In this document: positions 1 through 7,105 of the stretch, piece by piece
Layout of the letters: every line of letters begins with the position of its first letter
How positions within the stretch are numbered: position 1 is the first letter of the stretch
DNA from: Bacilli bacterium
GTDB taxonomy: Bacteria; Bacillota_I; Bacilli_A; RFN20; CAG-288
Assembly: GCA_900763245.1 (NCBI GenBank)
Contig: CAAFJQ010000126.1
Span: 1 to 9,836 of the forward strand
DNA: 9,836 bases
Reading direction: 5' to 3'
The notes under the pieces: model-generated
Databases searched by the model: none
What the model was told of the DNA's origin: nothing
What the model saw: only the letters and a program-made list of their open reading frames with translations
Position numbers and translations under genes: made by a program

Positions 1-1
1 A

Positions 2-97
2 GGCATTCTTACCGTAGGTATCGTTACAATCCCCTTCCGTTTCGAGGGAACCAAGAAGATAGACCAAGCTCTGGATGGTGTTGAGGAAATGTCAAAG
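2..97 (+). pseudogene. ftsZ: Internal fragment of cell-division GTPase FtsZ
   Basis: Reading from base 2, the plus strand encodes 32 residues that begin GILTVGIVTIPFRFEG and end GVEEMSK. They match the FtsZ core segment just after the GTP-binding glycine-rich loop: E. coli FtsZ has GILTVAVVTKPFNFEG and then GITELSK at the same spacing. FtsZ normally has well over 300 residues, so this is only an internal piece, open at the window's left edge. After codon 97 the frame stays open to a stop at about 280, but those residues no longer resemble FtsZ. From there the DNA is the antisense of the lipoprotein gene's conserved C-terminal coding sequence. The match is confident from family knowledge. It cannot be told from the sequence alone whether the fragment is a genomic remnant or an assembly artefact. 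Confidence 0.82.
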
Positions 98-2045
98 CAG
101 GACGAATACCGAACTCATTGCTACAATACATACCTGTATTTGAAGTACCATCTTCAGCAACACAATAGGTTCCATTGCCTTTTGCACCATTATCTGGAGA
201 ACGCGTCCACCAATAATCGATTTCGCCATTATAATAAGCAAGTCTGGATTCATCATCGACAAAGCCATAGTTCTCATTAAACACATCCTGTCTGCTTAAT
301 AGGTAGACTCTGTCTGTCGTATTGCTGCAGATATTCGAATTGGTATAATCCTTTGTAGAATTGACAGAGTTATCAACAACTGTGGGCTCGATCAGACTTC
401 TGTCATAATAGAAAGCTTTATCGATGAATTCGCCATTCAGCCATTTTCTAATATCAGATTCTTTGTAATTGTTTAGTTTCTGGCCAGATGCAAGCGTAGA
501 AGAGTTTTTCCATTCACGTTCGCAGAGAACATATTCAGACATGTACTGAGTCTTGCCATCTTTCTGAGACAAGTATCTCCAACGGATTGGTTCTACCTTA
601 TAGAAGTAAGGTGCATAGACATCATTGCCCTCTTCATCCCAACCGATCAAGTTCATACGCTTCTCATAACGATTTCCGTCATAGACATAATATCCAGTTT
701 CATCTATAACTGTCGTATTCAGCAATGCTTTATGAAGTGCATCATCTGTCACTAATGTCTGAGGGAATTCACCGTTCTGATGGACTGTGATTGCCACATA
801 TTTTGCCTTAAACTTTGTTTCAGCTGTAACATTGGTAAGGTCCTTATCCCAACCTCCGAACATCGTGACAAAACTAGATGTATAAGACCAATCGAACTTA
901 TTGTAATTCTTAGGATAGACAGCAGTTTCACCTGTAGCAACATAATCATGACAGATCTCTGTTCCTTCCCAATCAGTAAAGGTAACCTTATAGCCAGTGA
1001 TATGTTCTTCCTTATACTGAGCCTTGAAGGTTGTTGCCGAATATACATTTGTAAGTACTTTATCCCAGCCATTGAATTTGTATCTGGTGATGGCTGTACC
1101 ATTGACAATACCTTCCTTGAACGGTCTTTCTCCTAAATGCTTCACTTCGCCGCCAGAAGGAACAATTGTCGAATAAAGAAGTGTTCCATCATCATTGACG
1201 AACTTGCATTCATAAGCAGTCGATGTTTCATACTGAGCAACAAATGTAGTAGGAGCCTTGATGTTGGTAACAGGCTTATCCCAAGAACTGAATGTATAGA
1301 CAGTGACTATACCATTATTGTTGACGTTGTCTTTCTTCGGATCTTCTCCAGTATAGGTAGCTGTTGCGCCGTTTTTGCAATAAGTGGTTTCTAATACCGT
1401 ACCATCTTCATTTGTAAACGTGCACTTATAAGACTCATATGATTTAAACTGAGCCTTATAGACGATATCGCTTGTAACAGCAGTGATTTCCTTATCCCAA
1501 CCTGTGAATTCCCAATTGGTTCTTACATCACCGCTTTCAGTAAATGCTTTTGTCGGAACAGAACCTACATATTCAGGTTTGCTTCCGCGAGGCACGGTTG
1601 TCTTATAAAGAACAGTGTCATCATAGTTGAGGAAAGTGACATCACATGTTGCAATCTTATATTGAGCAGTAAAGATTGTCGGCTTCTGAATATTCGTAAG
1701 TGGTTTGTCCCAACCGATAAATATATATTCTAAAGTATTTCCAGAGGAATCTTTTCCGACTCTAGTAGGTGTAGGTCCATCATAGACAATATCCGATCCC
1801 TTGTCGTAATAGAACTCATAAAGCTTTGTTCCATCATAGTTATTGAAGATTGCAGGAACATAAGTGATTGCATCTTGACCAGGATCACCCTTGTCACCTT
1901 TATCGCCCTTTTCTCCCTGTGCACCAGTATCACCTTTGTCGTCTTTTTCGCCTTGAGGACCAGTGGCACCGGTATCGCCTTTGTCACCCTTGTCTCCTTT
2001 GATATTGCCAGTCTTTACCCATTTGCCAGCTTTTTTGTATAGCAA
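24..2045 (-). CDS. Surface lipoprotein, main 3' fragment: collagen-like, five tandem repeats, DUF6273-like domain
   Basis: This frame carries the bulk (673 codons) of a large cell-surface protein of unknown function. Residues about 15-57 are collagen-like Gly-X-Y triplets (GDKGDKGDTG type) with one Gly replaced by Asp (GEKDDKGD). Residues about 61-416 hold five tandem repeats of roughly 70 residues. Each starts with an F-x-N/D-x-(D/E)-G-T-x-L-like strand and ends in a GWDK-x-(L/I/V)-T-(N/A)...F-x-A-Q/K-(Y/F) motif, as in bacterial surface repeats of the InlB-B/MucBP sort. Residues about 420-653 resemble DUF6273-type C-terminal domains (WWTRSP... FGIRPALTF). The TTG at 2045 is not a true start: it has no ribosome site and follows a TGA directly. 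The frame joins the lipoprotein start at 2325 through two one-base frameshifts. Residues after F653 are the antisense of the ftsZ fragment, so the natural end is missing. Domain names rest on motif resemblance, not a search. Confidence 0.72.
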   Translation of the reverse strand: MLYKKAGKWVKTGNIKGDKGDKGDTGATGPQGEKDDKGDTGAQGEKGDKGDKGDPGQDAITYVPAIFNNYDGTKLYEFYYDKGSDIVYDGPTPTRVGKDSSGNTLEYIFIGWDKPLTNIQKPTIFTAQYKIATCDVTFLNYDDTVLYKTTVPRGSKPEYVGSVPTKAFTESGDVRTNWEFTGWDKEITAVTSDIVYKAQFKSYESYKCTFTNEDGTVLETTYCKNGATATYTGEDPKKDNVNNNGIVTVYTFSSWDKPVTNIKAPTTFVAQYETSTAYECKFVNDDGTLLYSTIVPSGGEVKHLGERPFKEGIVNGTAITRYKFNGWDKVLTNVYSATTFKAQYKEEHITGYKVTFTDWEGTEICHDYVATGETAVYPKNYNKFDWSYTSSFVTMFGGWDKDLTNVTAETKFKAKYVAITVHQNGEFPQTLVTDDALHKALLNTTVIDETGYYVYDGNRYEKRMNLIGWDEEGNDVYAPYFYKVEPIRWRYLSQKDGKTQYMSEYVLCEREWKNSSTLASGQKLNNYKESDIRKWLNGEFIDKAFYYDRSLIEPTVVDNSVNSTKDYTNSNICSNTTDRVYLLSRQDVFNENYGFVDDESRLAYYNGEIDYWWTRSPDNGAKGNGTYCVAEDGTSNTGMYCSNEFGIRPALTFPQHHPELGLSSWFPRNGRGL

Positions 2046-2110
2046 TCAAAAGAAGCAGTATCGATATAGACATCACCGTCTTTGCCATTTGCATCTAGTG
2101 ATGAACTCTT
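2031..2110 (-). other. Double frameshift site inside the lipoprotein gene
   Basis: Two places each lack one base. Between about 2107 and 2108 the reading must shift so that AG-AGT-TCA-TCA-CTA-GAT continues as S-SSSLD. At 2031-2036 a run of six A's (minus strand) must be seven so that TAT-ACA-AAA-AA continues in frame into GCT-GGC (AGKWVKTG). The 25 codons between the breaks (SSSLDANGKDGDVYIDTASF and on) read as normal coding sequence in the third frame, and this is what ties the two ORFs into one gene. The homopolymer break fits sequencing error, slippage-driven phase variation or decay. Confidence 0.7.
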
Positions 2111-2325
2111 CCGCCATCCTTACCATTGACACCGTCTTTTCCATTCGTACCATCTTTGCCTTTGATGGAATTCAACCAAGTGTTGTAATCCATTGTTCCG
2201 CCATTGGCTTTATAGGCCTCATAGACATTGGCAATGTCTGGATCCTTCGGGCCTGTGGAATTGCATCCACAGCCAGTAAGAACCATAGCGCTTAAGAACA
2301 ACAACGACAGTTTTGTGCGTTTCAT
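2095..2325 (-). CDS. Surface lipoprotein, N-terminal fragment with signal peptide
   Basis: This is the true start of the broken surface lipoprotein. A strong AGGAGG site lies 7 bases before the ATG. The 76-residue product has a basic N-terminus (MKRTK), a hydrophobic stretch, and a lipobox LTGC with the lipidated Cys at position 19, so it would be exported and lipid-anchored on the outer face of the membrane. The mature part continues with a short segment typical of these proteins (NVYEAYKANGG... YNTWLNSIKGKDG) and then GKDG/NGKDG collagen-like triplets. It stops at a TAG (2097-2095) in the middle of the triplet region. Adding one base near 2107 reads through as GG-S-SSSLDANGKDGDVYIDT, and adding one A in the run at 2031-2036 continues into YTKKAGKWVKTG. 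The whole gene would encode about 750 residues. Confidence 0.75.
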   Translation of the reverse strand: MKRTKLSLLFLSAMVLTGCGCNSTGPKDPDIANVYEAYKANGGTMDYNTWLNSIKGKDGTNGKDGVNGKDGGRVHH

Positions 2326-2422
2326 CTTTTTTCCTCCTTTTGTTTTAAAAAATGTGCACTAAAAACCCATCAACGTCTTATTATGACATTGTTCAGAAGA
2401 CTTTATCTATCGTTCCGGACGT

Positions 2423-2629
2423 TTACATATCGTCGCAGAGAAGAAGGATACCGCCGATAAGGTTGACAAAAAGAAGAACGCAGACTTTGAATCCGACGCT
2501 CAGGTCTTCTTCTCCCTTATAGGCTTTGTAGACATGGATTGTCATCGGAATGCACCAAATAAGAGGAATCAATGCAAAACCGGAGACGATCGTCGAAATC
2601 AGACATAAGATAAATGCAGCTAGTTTCAT
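2423..2629 (-). CDS. Small two-helix membrane protein, unknown function
   Basis: The 68-residue product is almost entirely hydrophobic, with two likely transmembrane helices at about residues 3-30 and 47-65. A short polar loop (HVYKAYKGEEDLSVG) separates them and would lie on one face of the membrane. The ATG has a good ribosome site (AAGGAG, 5 bases upstream). It has no signal-peptidase site, no catalytic motif and no lipobox. It lies between the operon terminator and the lipoprotein gene, on the same strand as both, with 97 bases separating it from the lipoprotein start. It resembles the small conserved membrane proteins common in Bacillota, but I do not recognise a named family. I see no clear promoter in the 110 bases upstream, only a 9-base direct repeat (ttcagttta at 2652 and 2689). 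Confidence 0.72.
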   Translation of the reverse strand: MKLAAFILCLISTIVSGFALIPLIWCIPMTIHVYKAYKGEEDLSVGFKVCVLLFVNLIGGILLLCDDM

Positions 2630-2739
2630 AATTGCTCCTTATTTTTATAACTTCAGTTTAAATACATCTTCCGTTTCAACCAAGTTATTTCAGTTTAAGT
2701 AATCCTTTTTTACTAGACAACAATAACGTCTTGTAAAAA

Positions 2740-2803
2740 CAATCAAAAAGAGTGTCTGCTATCGCAAAATCACAATAACAGATACTCTTTGTTTTTTTGA
2801 TTG
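2740..2803 (-). terminator. Rho-independent terminator of the lipid-glycerol operon
   Basis: On the minus strand AAAGAGTATCTG and CAGACACTCTTT form a 12-bp stem with one G-U pair around a 20-base loop, followed by TTGATTGTTTTT. The flanking CAATCAAAA and TTTTTGATTG stretches can extend the stem. It starts only a few bases after the lipid-kinase stop codon. A T-run on both sides means it could work in either direction. Confidence 0.8.
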
Positions 2804-2808
2804 TCTAC

Positions 2809-3726
2809 TTATTCGACATAGCCTTCCGGAAGAATGAAATTCAGGGCAAGAGGCAATATCGTAATATCGATATAGCCTTCTCTGAAGACTTCGCCATCAA
2901 TTGCATAAGCGACAGGAGCAGGAGACTCGATGATGACATGTCTGCATTTCTTATAGATGATTTTTCCAGTCAGTTTCTTATTTGTCAGATGTTCGCCTTT
3001 CTTATAGACAGACATCAAAGAAGGGGCACTGAATCTGGATATTTTCTTAATTAGACAGACATCGATGAGACCATCATCGACTTTGCTCTCTGGTGCACAT
3101 TTATATCCGCCTCCGTAAGTATGGCCGTTTGCAACAGCAATCAATAATCCTTTGTCATCAAAGACAACCTCGTCATCCAATGTGACTTTCATCTTCGTAG
3201 ACATATTGAACAGAAGAGAAGATACAGCCGCCACATTATAAGCGCTCTTACCATTCATCAAAGGCCATCTCTTGATGCGATGCATCTTGAAAGTGACTTC
3301 TCCATCGAATCCATAATTGAAGATATTGATGGATACTTTATCATTTGCTTTCAGAAGATCGACCTTCTTCACTTTGCCATGAATCAAACGTCCCAGATTT
3401 CTAAAGCCATCATCGTTTTTGAAATTTTTGATGAAATCATTTCCGCTTCCCGAAGGATAACAGGCTACTTCTGCGTTTTCAAACGCATAAGCCCCATTGA
3501 CGACATCATGCAAAGAACCATCTCCGCCGATTGCATAGAAGCGATACGTTTCCTCTTTCGGATGGGTTAAAAGATAATTTCTGACATATTCCCTTCCGTC
3601 TCCTTTGCATGTTGTCTTATAGACTTCATAGTCGATGATACCATCATACTTTTTCAGAAGATCTGAGATTTCTTCAAATCTATCCTTTTTTCCGGCGTTC
3701 GGATTGATGACAAAGATATGCTTCAT
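2809..3726 (-). CDS. Diacylglycerol kinase family lipid kinase (DagK/YegS type)
   Basis: The 305-residue protein is a soluble or membrane-peripheral lipid kinase that transfers phosphate from ATP to diacylglycerol or a related lipid hydroxyl, giving phosphatidate from diacylglycerol. Visible motifs, in order, are NPNAGK at residues 8-13 (start of the catalytic domain), GGDGS at 67-71 (nucleotide binding), PSGSGNDF at 91-98, and AIDGEV at 275-280 in the C-terminal beta domain, all typical of the family. About 300 residues is the normal length. It is the last gene of the operon, 22 bases after the AGPS-like gene, and its ribosome site is weak (AAGAG-like), so translation may depend on the gene before it. 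Substrate cannot be read from sequence: relatives also act on undecaprenol, sphingosine or phosphatidylglycerol-like lipids. A link to lipid remodelling comes from the operon context. Confidence 0.88.
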   Translation of the reverse strand: MKHIFVINPNAGKKDRFEEISDLLKKYDGIIDYEVYKTTCKGDGREYVRNYLLTHPKEETYRFYAIGGDGSLHDVVNGAYAFENAEVACYPSGSGNDFIKNFKNDDGFRNLGRLIHGKVKKVDLLKANDKVSINIFNYGFDGEVTFKMHRIKRWPLMNGKSAYNVAAVSSLLFNMSTKMKVTLDDEVVFDDKGLLIAVANGHTYGGGYKCAPESKVDDGLIDVCLIKKISRFSAPSLMSVYKKGEHLTNKKLTGKIIYKKCRHVIIESPAPVAYAIDGEVFREGYIDITILPLALNFILPEGYVE

Positions 3727-3748
3727 AACGTTTTGCTCTTTTCTTTTA

Positions 3749-5506
3749 TTACTTTCTATTCATGAAATCAATGATCTGATCCTTGCTGATTTTTTCATCC
3801 TCTTTCAGATCAAGGCCCAATGTTCCGCCTGGATTCATCAGATATTCAGGGTCAAAATGGTTCTTCAGAACTCTGAACAATTCATATTCGTTCTTTCCTA
3901 AAGAGCCTTCCAGCCACGGGGCAAAGGCTTTGCCGATACCATGATGATGAGACATCGAGGCACCGGACTTCTGAATGGCATCCAGGATGCCATCCTGATA
4001 ATTCTTGTATTCATTGAGATCGGTCATATGAGCGATGAAGATGAAATATAAGTTTGCTCCCTGCGGATAAGCATGAGACATATGCGTCATGCAGATCGTA
4101 TTCGGTCTGGATTTGCAGAAAGCGCGGACCTGCTTGTGGACCTCTGCCATATTGGACCAGTTGACACTGCACTCAAGAGTATCTGTCATGATGCCGAAAT
4201 CCTGCATGGAATCTCTAAGATAAGGATCGTTGAATCTTCCCTTTTCCCAAGACTTTGTGACAAAACCTGTGAGGCTCATGCCCTTATACCTCTTTGCAAT
4301 GCGGTGGATGCATTTGCTGACATTCTTGGCAAAGCCTTTTTCGCCATCGGAGAATCCTAAGAACAAACACATCTCCTTTTCTTTGAATCCTTTCAAACGG
4401 AAAAGCTTCATCAGCGGTGTCTCATCAATTCCATATAAGCGAAGCATGATAGAAGTCTCTTCCGGATCGCTGAGACGGAAAACAGAAGAATAGCCGCCTT
4501 CGCACTGCATCATTTCACGAGCTGCCTTCTGAGCAGTCTCCCAGTCCTTGAACATGAAGGAGTAACGTTTTCTGTTTTCTGGCATATAACGGAAGACGCG
4601 AAGCGTGACTTCAGTCAGAATACCGAAAGTTCCTTCGCTACCCATCATGATCTGATTGATGCTAGGTCCTGTCGCTTCTCTTGGAGCATGGGAAGTGACA
4701 ATCTTTCCTCTAGGGGTGATGTATTCCTGAGAAAGAACGATGTCCTCGATCTTTCCATAATAAGTGGAGTTCTGACCGGCGCCGCGTGTGACAACCCAGC
4801 CGCCGACAGAGGAATATTCAAAGCTCTGCGGGAAGTGACCGCAGGTATAGGCTCTCTTGGCCTTGAACAAGGAAACTGCATTGTTCAAAGTCTCTTCCAG
4901 CTTCGGGCCGGACATACCTGTCTGAACTGTGATTGTCTGATCGACTTCATTGAAACTGATAACCTTGTTATAGCGCAGTCTCATATCAAAGGAGACACCG
5001 CCCTTCATGCATTCGACACCACGTGTGACAGAAGAACCCCCGCCATAGACATACATCGGAATATGATGATCGACACAATAACTTACGATTTTTTCAATCT
5101 GTTCTTTCGTATCAGGATATAAAACAGCATCAGGAACGTTTTCAATCTTCTTTTCGCGGAGTCTCAATAAGTCGTACATGGTTTTTCCATAGGCGACACT
5201 GAGTCTTGCATAGTCATCATCACGAACAAATTCATCACCAAGGACTTCCTTGAAGAACTTGATGTCTTCATCTGTAACAACTTTCTTTTCAATATCAAAC
5301 TTTACCTTATCGAGTCCAAGGTCTTCGCTGTACTCTTTGAAATCCTCGTTTTTCATATTGAAAGTTTCTTTCAACATGGAAAAGAGCGTTTCTTTCGGCG
5401 TTTTGATGAACTTGGGGTCTCCCCATTTGAAGATGGAACGATAAGAATCAGTCGGAATCTCTCCTTTGTACCATTTCGGTTCAAATCCTTTGTAGGGTTT
5501 AGACAT
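3749..5506 (-). CDS. Alkyl-DHAP synthase (AGPS)-like FAD enzyme
   Basis: The 585-residue flavoprotein belongs to the FAD-binding-4 / FAD-oxidase-C superfamily and is closest by eye to alkyldihydroxyacetonephosphate synthase, which swaps the acyl chain of acyl-DHAP for a fatty alcohol to make the ether bond of ether lipids. The FAD domain shows GGGSSVTRG at 155-163, CGHFPQSFEYSSVGGW at 222-237 and MGSEGTFGILTE at 288-299. Residues matching the known AGPS active site are present: His224 (TGHEP context), Arg344 (SVFRLSDP), Tyr487 (GANLYFIF) and the His triplet 520-522 (MSHHHGIGK). The length is similar to animal AGPS without its targeting peptide. It lies between the DUF1667 gene (15 bases away) and the lipid kinase, with an AAAGGA ribosome site 9 bases before the ATG. 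Other members of the superfamily oxidise D-lactate or glycolate. The catalytic set makes AGPS-like chemistry more likely, but the substrate is inferred. Confidence 0.82.
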   Translation of the reverse strand: MSKPYKGFEPKWYKGEIPTDSYRSIFKWGDPKFIKTPKETLFSMLKETFNMKNEDFKEYSEDLGLDKVKFDIEKKVVTDEDIKFFKEVLGDEFVRDDDYARLSVAYGKTMYDLLRLREKKIENVPDAVLYPDTKEQIEKIVSYCVDHHIPMYVYGGGSSVTRGVECMKGGVSFDMRLRYNKVISFNEVDQTITVQTGMSGPKLEETLNNAVSLFKAKRAYTCGHFPQSFEYSSVGGWVVTRGAGQNSTYYGKIEDIVLSQEYITPRGKIVTSHAPREATGPSINQIMMGSEGTFGILTEVTLRVFRYMPENRKRYSFMFKDWETAQKAAREMMQCEGGYSSVFRLSDPEETSIMLRLYGIDETPLMKLFRLKGFKEKEMCLFLGFSDGEKGFAKNVSKCIHRIAKRYKGMSLTGFVTKSWEKGRFNDPYLRDSMQDFGIMTDTLECSVNWSNMAEVHKQVRAFCKSRPNTICMTHMSHAYPQGANLYFIFIAHMTDLNEYKNYQDGILDAIQKSGASMSHHHGIGKAFAPWLEGSLGKNEYELFRVLKNHFDPEYLMNPGGTLGLDLKEDEKISKDQIIDFMNRK

Positions 5507-5521
5507 TTTAAGTTTTCCTTT

Positions 5522-5866
5522 CTATTGCATCGATGTCGTGGTGATAATATCCACGTCGGTGTTCAATACATTCTTGATGACTACGACATTCATACCTAAC
5601 TTTTCTGTGACAAGTGCCTTCTTAAGCTCAATAAGCAGTGCTGGAATCAATTCCTTGTCGATATCTTTTGAAGTTCTCACACTGATGACAGGATACCCAT
5701 CAACAGTTGTCCTAACAGAAGAGGTAACGCTTCTTTTGGGATGTGAGAATTCATTCCTAGCGTATTCCTTTCCTCTTGGGCAACGATTGCCTTCACAGAT
5801 ATCATTGACCTCGTCATAACGAAGATGACAGCCATTCGGACAGACAATGCAGATATACTCTTTCAT
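5522..5866 (-). CDS. DUF1667 Cys-rich protein, partner of GlpA/GlpB-like flavoproteins
   Basis: The 114-residue protein has five cysteines near its N-terminus (6, 9, 13, 24 and 29, in CIVCPNGCH and CEGNRC), followed by a compact alpha/beta part. This is the layout of DUF1667, a family usually found next to the GlpA- and GlpB-like oxidoreductases of anaerobic Bacillota. The cysteines probably bind an Fe-S cluster or zinc. The ATG overlaps the previous gene's stop by four bases (ATGA), with GGAGG 10 bases upstream, which indicates coupled translation and probably equal amounts of the two proteins. It most likely serves as an electron-transfer or assembly subunit of the glycerol-3-phosphate dehydrogenase set, in a role like that of GlpC, although it does not resemble E. 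coli GlpC in sequence. The family is confident; the function is inferred. Confidence 0.82.
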   Translation of the reverse strand: MKEYICIVCPNGCHLRYDEVNDICEGNRCPRGKEYARNEFSHPKRSVTSSVRTTVDGYPVISVRTSKDIDKELIPALLIELKKALVTEKLGMNVVVIKNVLNTDVDIITTTSMQ

Positions 5867-7101
5867 TCTTTCTTATCCTCCAATATGAAGCTGATCTCGC
5901 CCTTCTTCTTGACAGTCAAGAGAACTTTTTCCATTTCCGGCGGTCTAAGATGAGAATAGGTTCTCTTCAGCAAAACTTCATCACCTTGTCTGACAAAGAG
6001 AACTTTGTCCTTGTATTCATCTCTTGAACGGAAATAGAAAGTCATCTTCTCAGTCGGTTTGCTGAAGTCGATATGAGAAGGAACCACATATCCGAAATGG
6101 GAATCGAAGTTCACTTTTTCAAGCTGCCTATTTTGATGCTCATTGAGTTTTGAAGCATCAGAAGCAGCAATCTCTCCGCTTTCCGAGACATAATCAGCCA
6201 AATCATTGACATGCATCGCATTGCCGCAGGAATAGACATCCTCGACCAGTGTTTCAAACGTCTGATCGACACTCGGTCCTTTTGTGAACGGATTGAGCGG
6301 AATATGAAGAGATTTTGCCAATTCATTTTCCGGAATCAGACCGACTGAGAGAATCAGGCTGTCACAAGGGATGATTTCCTCAGTTCCTTTGATGACTTGC
6401 ATCTTCGAATCGACCTTGGCGACTTCGACGGCTTCCAGGCGGTCTTTCCCGAACACTCTTGTGACCGTATGAGAGAGGTGAAGCGGAATATTGAAGTCTG
6501 TCAGACACTGGGCGATGTTTCTGCTTAAGCCGCTCGGTGTCGGCTTGACTTCATAGACGCCTTTGACATGGGCACCTTCCAAAGTGAGTCTTCTAGCCAT
6601 GATGAGACCAATGTCTCCACTGCCAAGAATGACTACTTCTTTGCAAGGCATCTTTCCTAAAATATTGATATAGTACTGAGCCTGACCGGCCGTCATGACG
6701 CCTGTCGGATTTGTTCCGTGAATCGAAATCTGTTTGCTGGTTCTCTCACGACATCCAGTCGCTAAGATCAGCTTCTTTCCTTGAACCTTAGAGACGCCTT
6801 TTTCGTTGACGAAAGTAACCTGAATCTTGTCTTCTTTTTTGATATTGGTGACGAAGGTGTTCAACAAGACTTCGACATTCGTCCCCTTCAGTTTTTCAAT
6901 CTCTTTATATGCGTATTCTGGTCCTGAGAGCTTTTCTTTGAAGCGGGTGACACCGAAACCATCGTGAATACATTGCTTCAAGATGCCTCCCAACTTATTT
7001 TCTCTTTCAATCAGGAGAACTTTAGCATGTTCACTGGCTTTGATGGCACTGGCTAATCCGCCTGGGCCACCGCCGATGACAATAACATCATACTGTTCCA
7101 T
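5863..7101 (-). CDS. FAD/NAD(P)-dependent oxidoreductase, GlpB-like subunit
   Basis: The 412-residue protein has the two-dinucleotide-domain fold of the pyridine nucleotide-disulfide oxidoreductase class. The FAD motif VIVIGGGPGG is at residues 6-15, a conserved ATG motif (LILATGCRER) at 111-120, a second nucleotide motif ILGSGDIG at 158-165 for NAD(P), and the second FAD contact region VYSCGNAMHVND at 289-300. No redox CxxC of the thioredoxin-reductase type follows the first motif. The last 80 or so residues form an extra domain seen in the GlpB-like group. It starts 4 bases after the GlpA-like gene stops, with AAGGAG 7 bases before the ATG, and overlaps the DUF1667 gene. It probably passes electrons from the GlpA-like subunit to NAD(P) or another carrier. 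Family and fold are clear; the electron partner is inferred. Confidence 0.84.
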   Translation of the reverse strand: MEQYDVIVIGGGPGGLASAIKASEHAKVLLIERENKLGGILKQCIHDGFGVTRFKEKLSGPEYAYKEIEKLKGTNVEVLLNTFVTNIKKEDKIQVTFVNEKGVSKVQGKKLILATGCRERTSKQISIHGTNPTGVMTAGQAQYYINILGKMPCKEVVILGSGDIGLIMARRLTLEGAHVKGVYEVKPTPSGLSRNIAQCLTDFNIPLHLSHTVTRVFGKDRLEAVEVAKVDSKMQVIKGTEEIIPCDSLILSVGLIPENELAKSLHIPLNPFTKGPSVDQTFETLVEDVYSCGNAMHVNDLADYVSESGEIAASDASKLNEHQNRQLEKVNFDSHFGYVVPSHIDFSKPTEKMTFYFRSRDEYKDKVLFVRQGDEVLLKRTYSHLRPPEMEKVLLTVKKKGEISFILEDKKE

Positions 7102-7105
7102 ACTC

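Noticed and set aside
89..280. 63-codon plus-strand ORF starting MSKQDEY
   Set aside because: Its first three codons are the end of the ftsZ fragment and the rest is the antisense of the conserved C-terminal domain of the lipoprotein gene. It has no ribosome site and no protein-like pattern.
1860..2000. Repetitive DNA that could suggest a CRISPR array or tandem repeat
   Set aside because: The repetition is nine-base-like coding for Gly-X-Y triplets with codon variation. There are no unique spacers.
1963..2295. 110-codon plus-strand ORF rich in Pro, Leu and Ser
   Set aside because: It is the antisense shadow of the collagen-like repeats (GDK/GDT triplets), which keep the opposite strand open.
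2372..2423. Inverted repeat aacgtc/gacgtt between the small membrane protein and the lipoprotein gene
   Set aside because: The arms are only 6 bp, 40 bases apart. A T5 run follows on the minus strand, but the stem is too weak and the loop too long to call a terminator.
4688..5122. 144-codon plus-strand ORF inside the AGPS-like gene
   Set aside because: It lies wholly antisense to conserved FAD-domain coding sequence whose motifs are clear, so it is a shadow.
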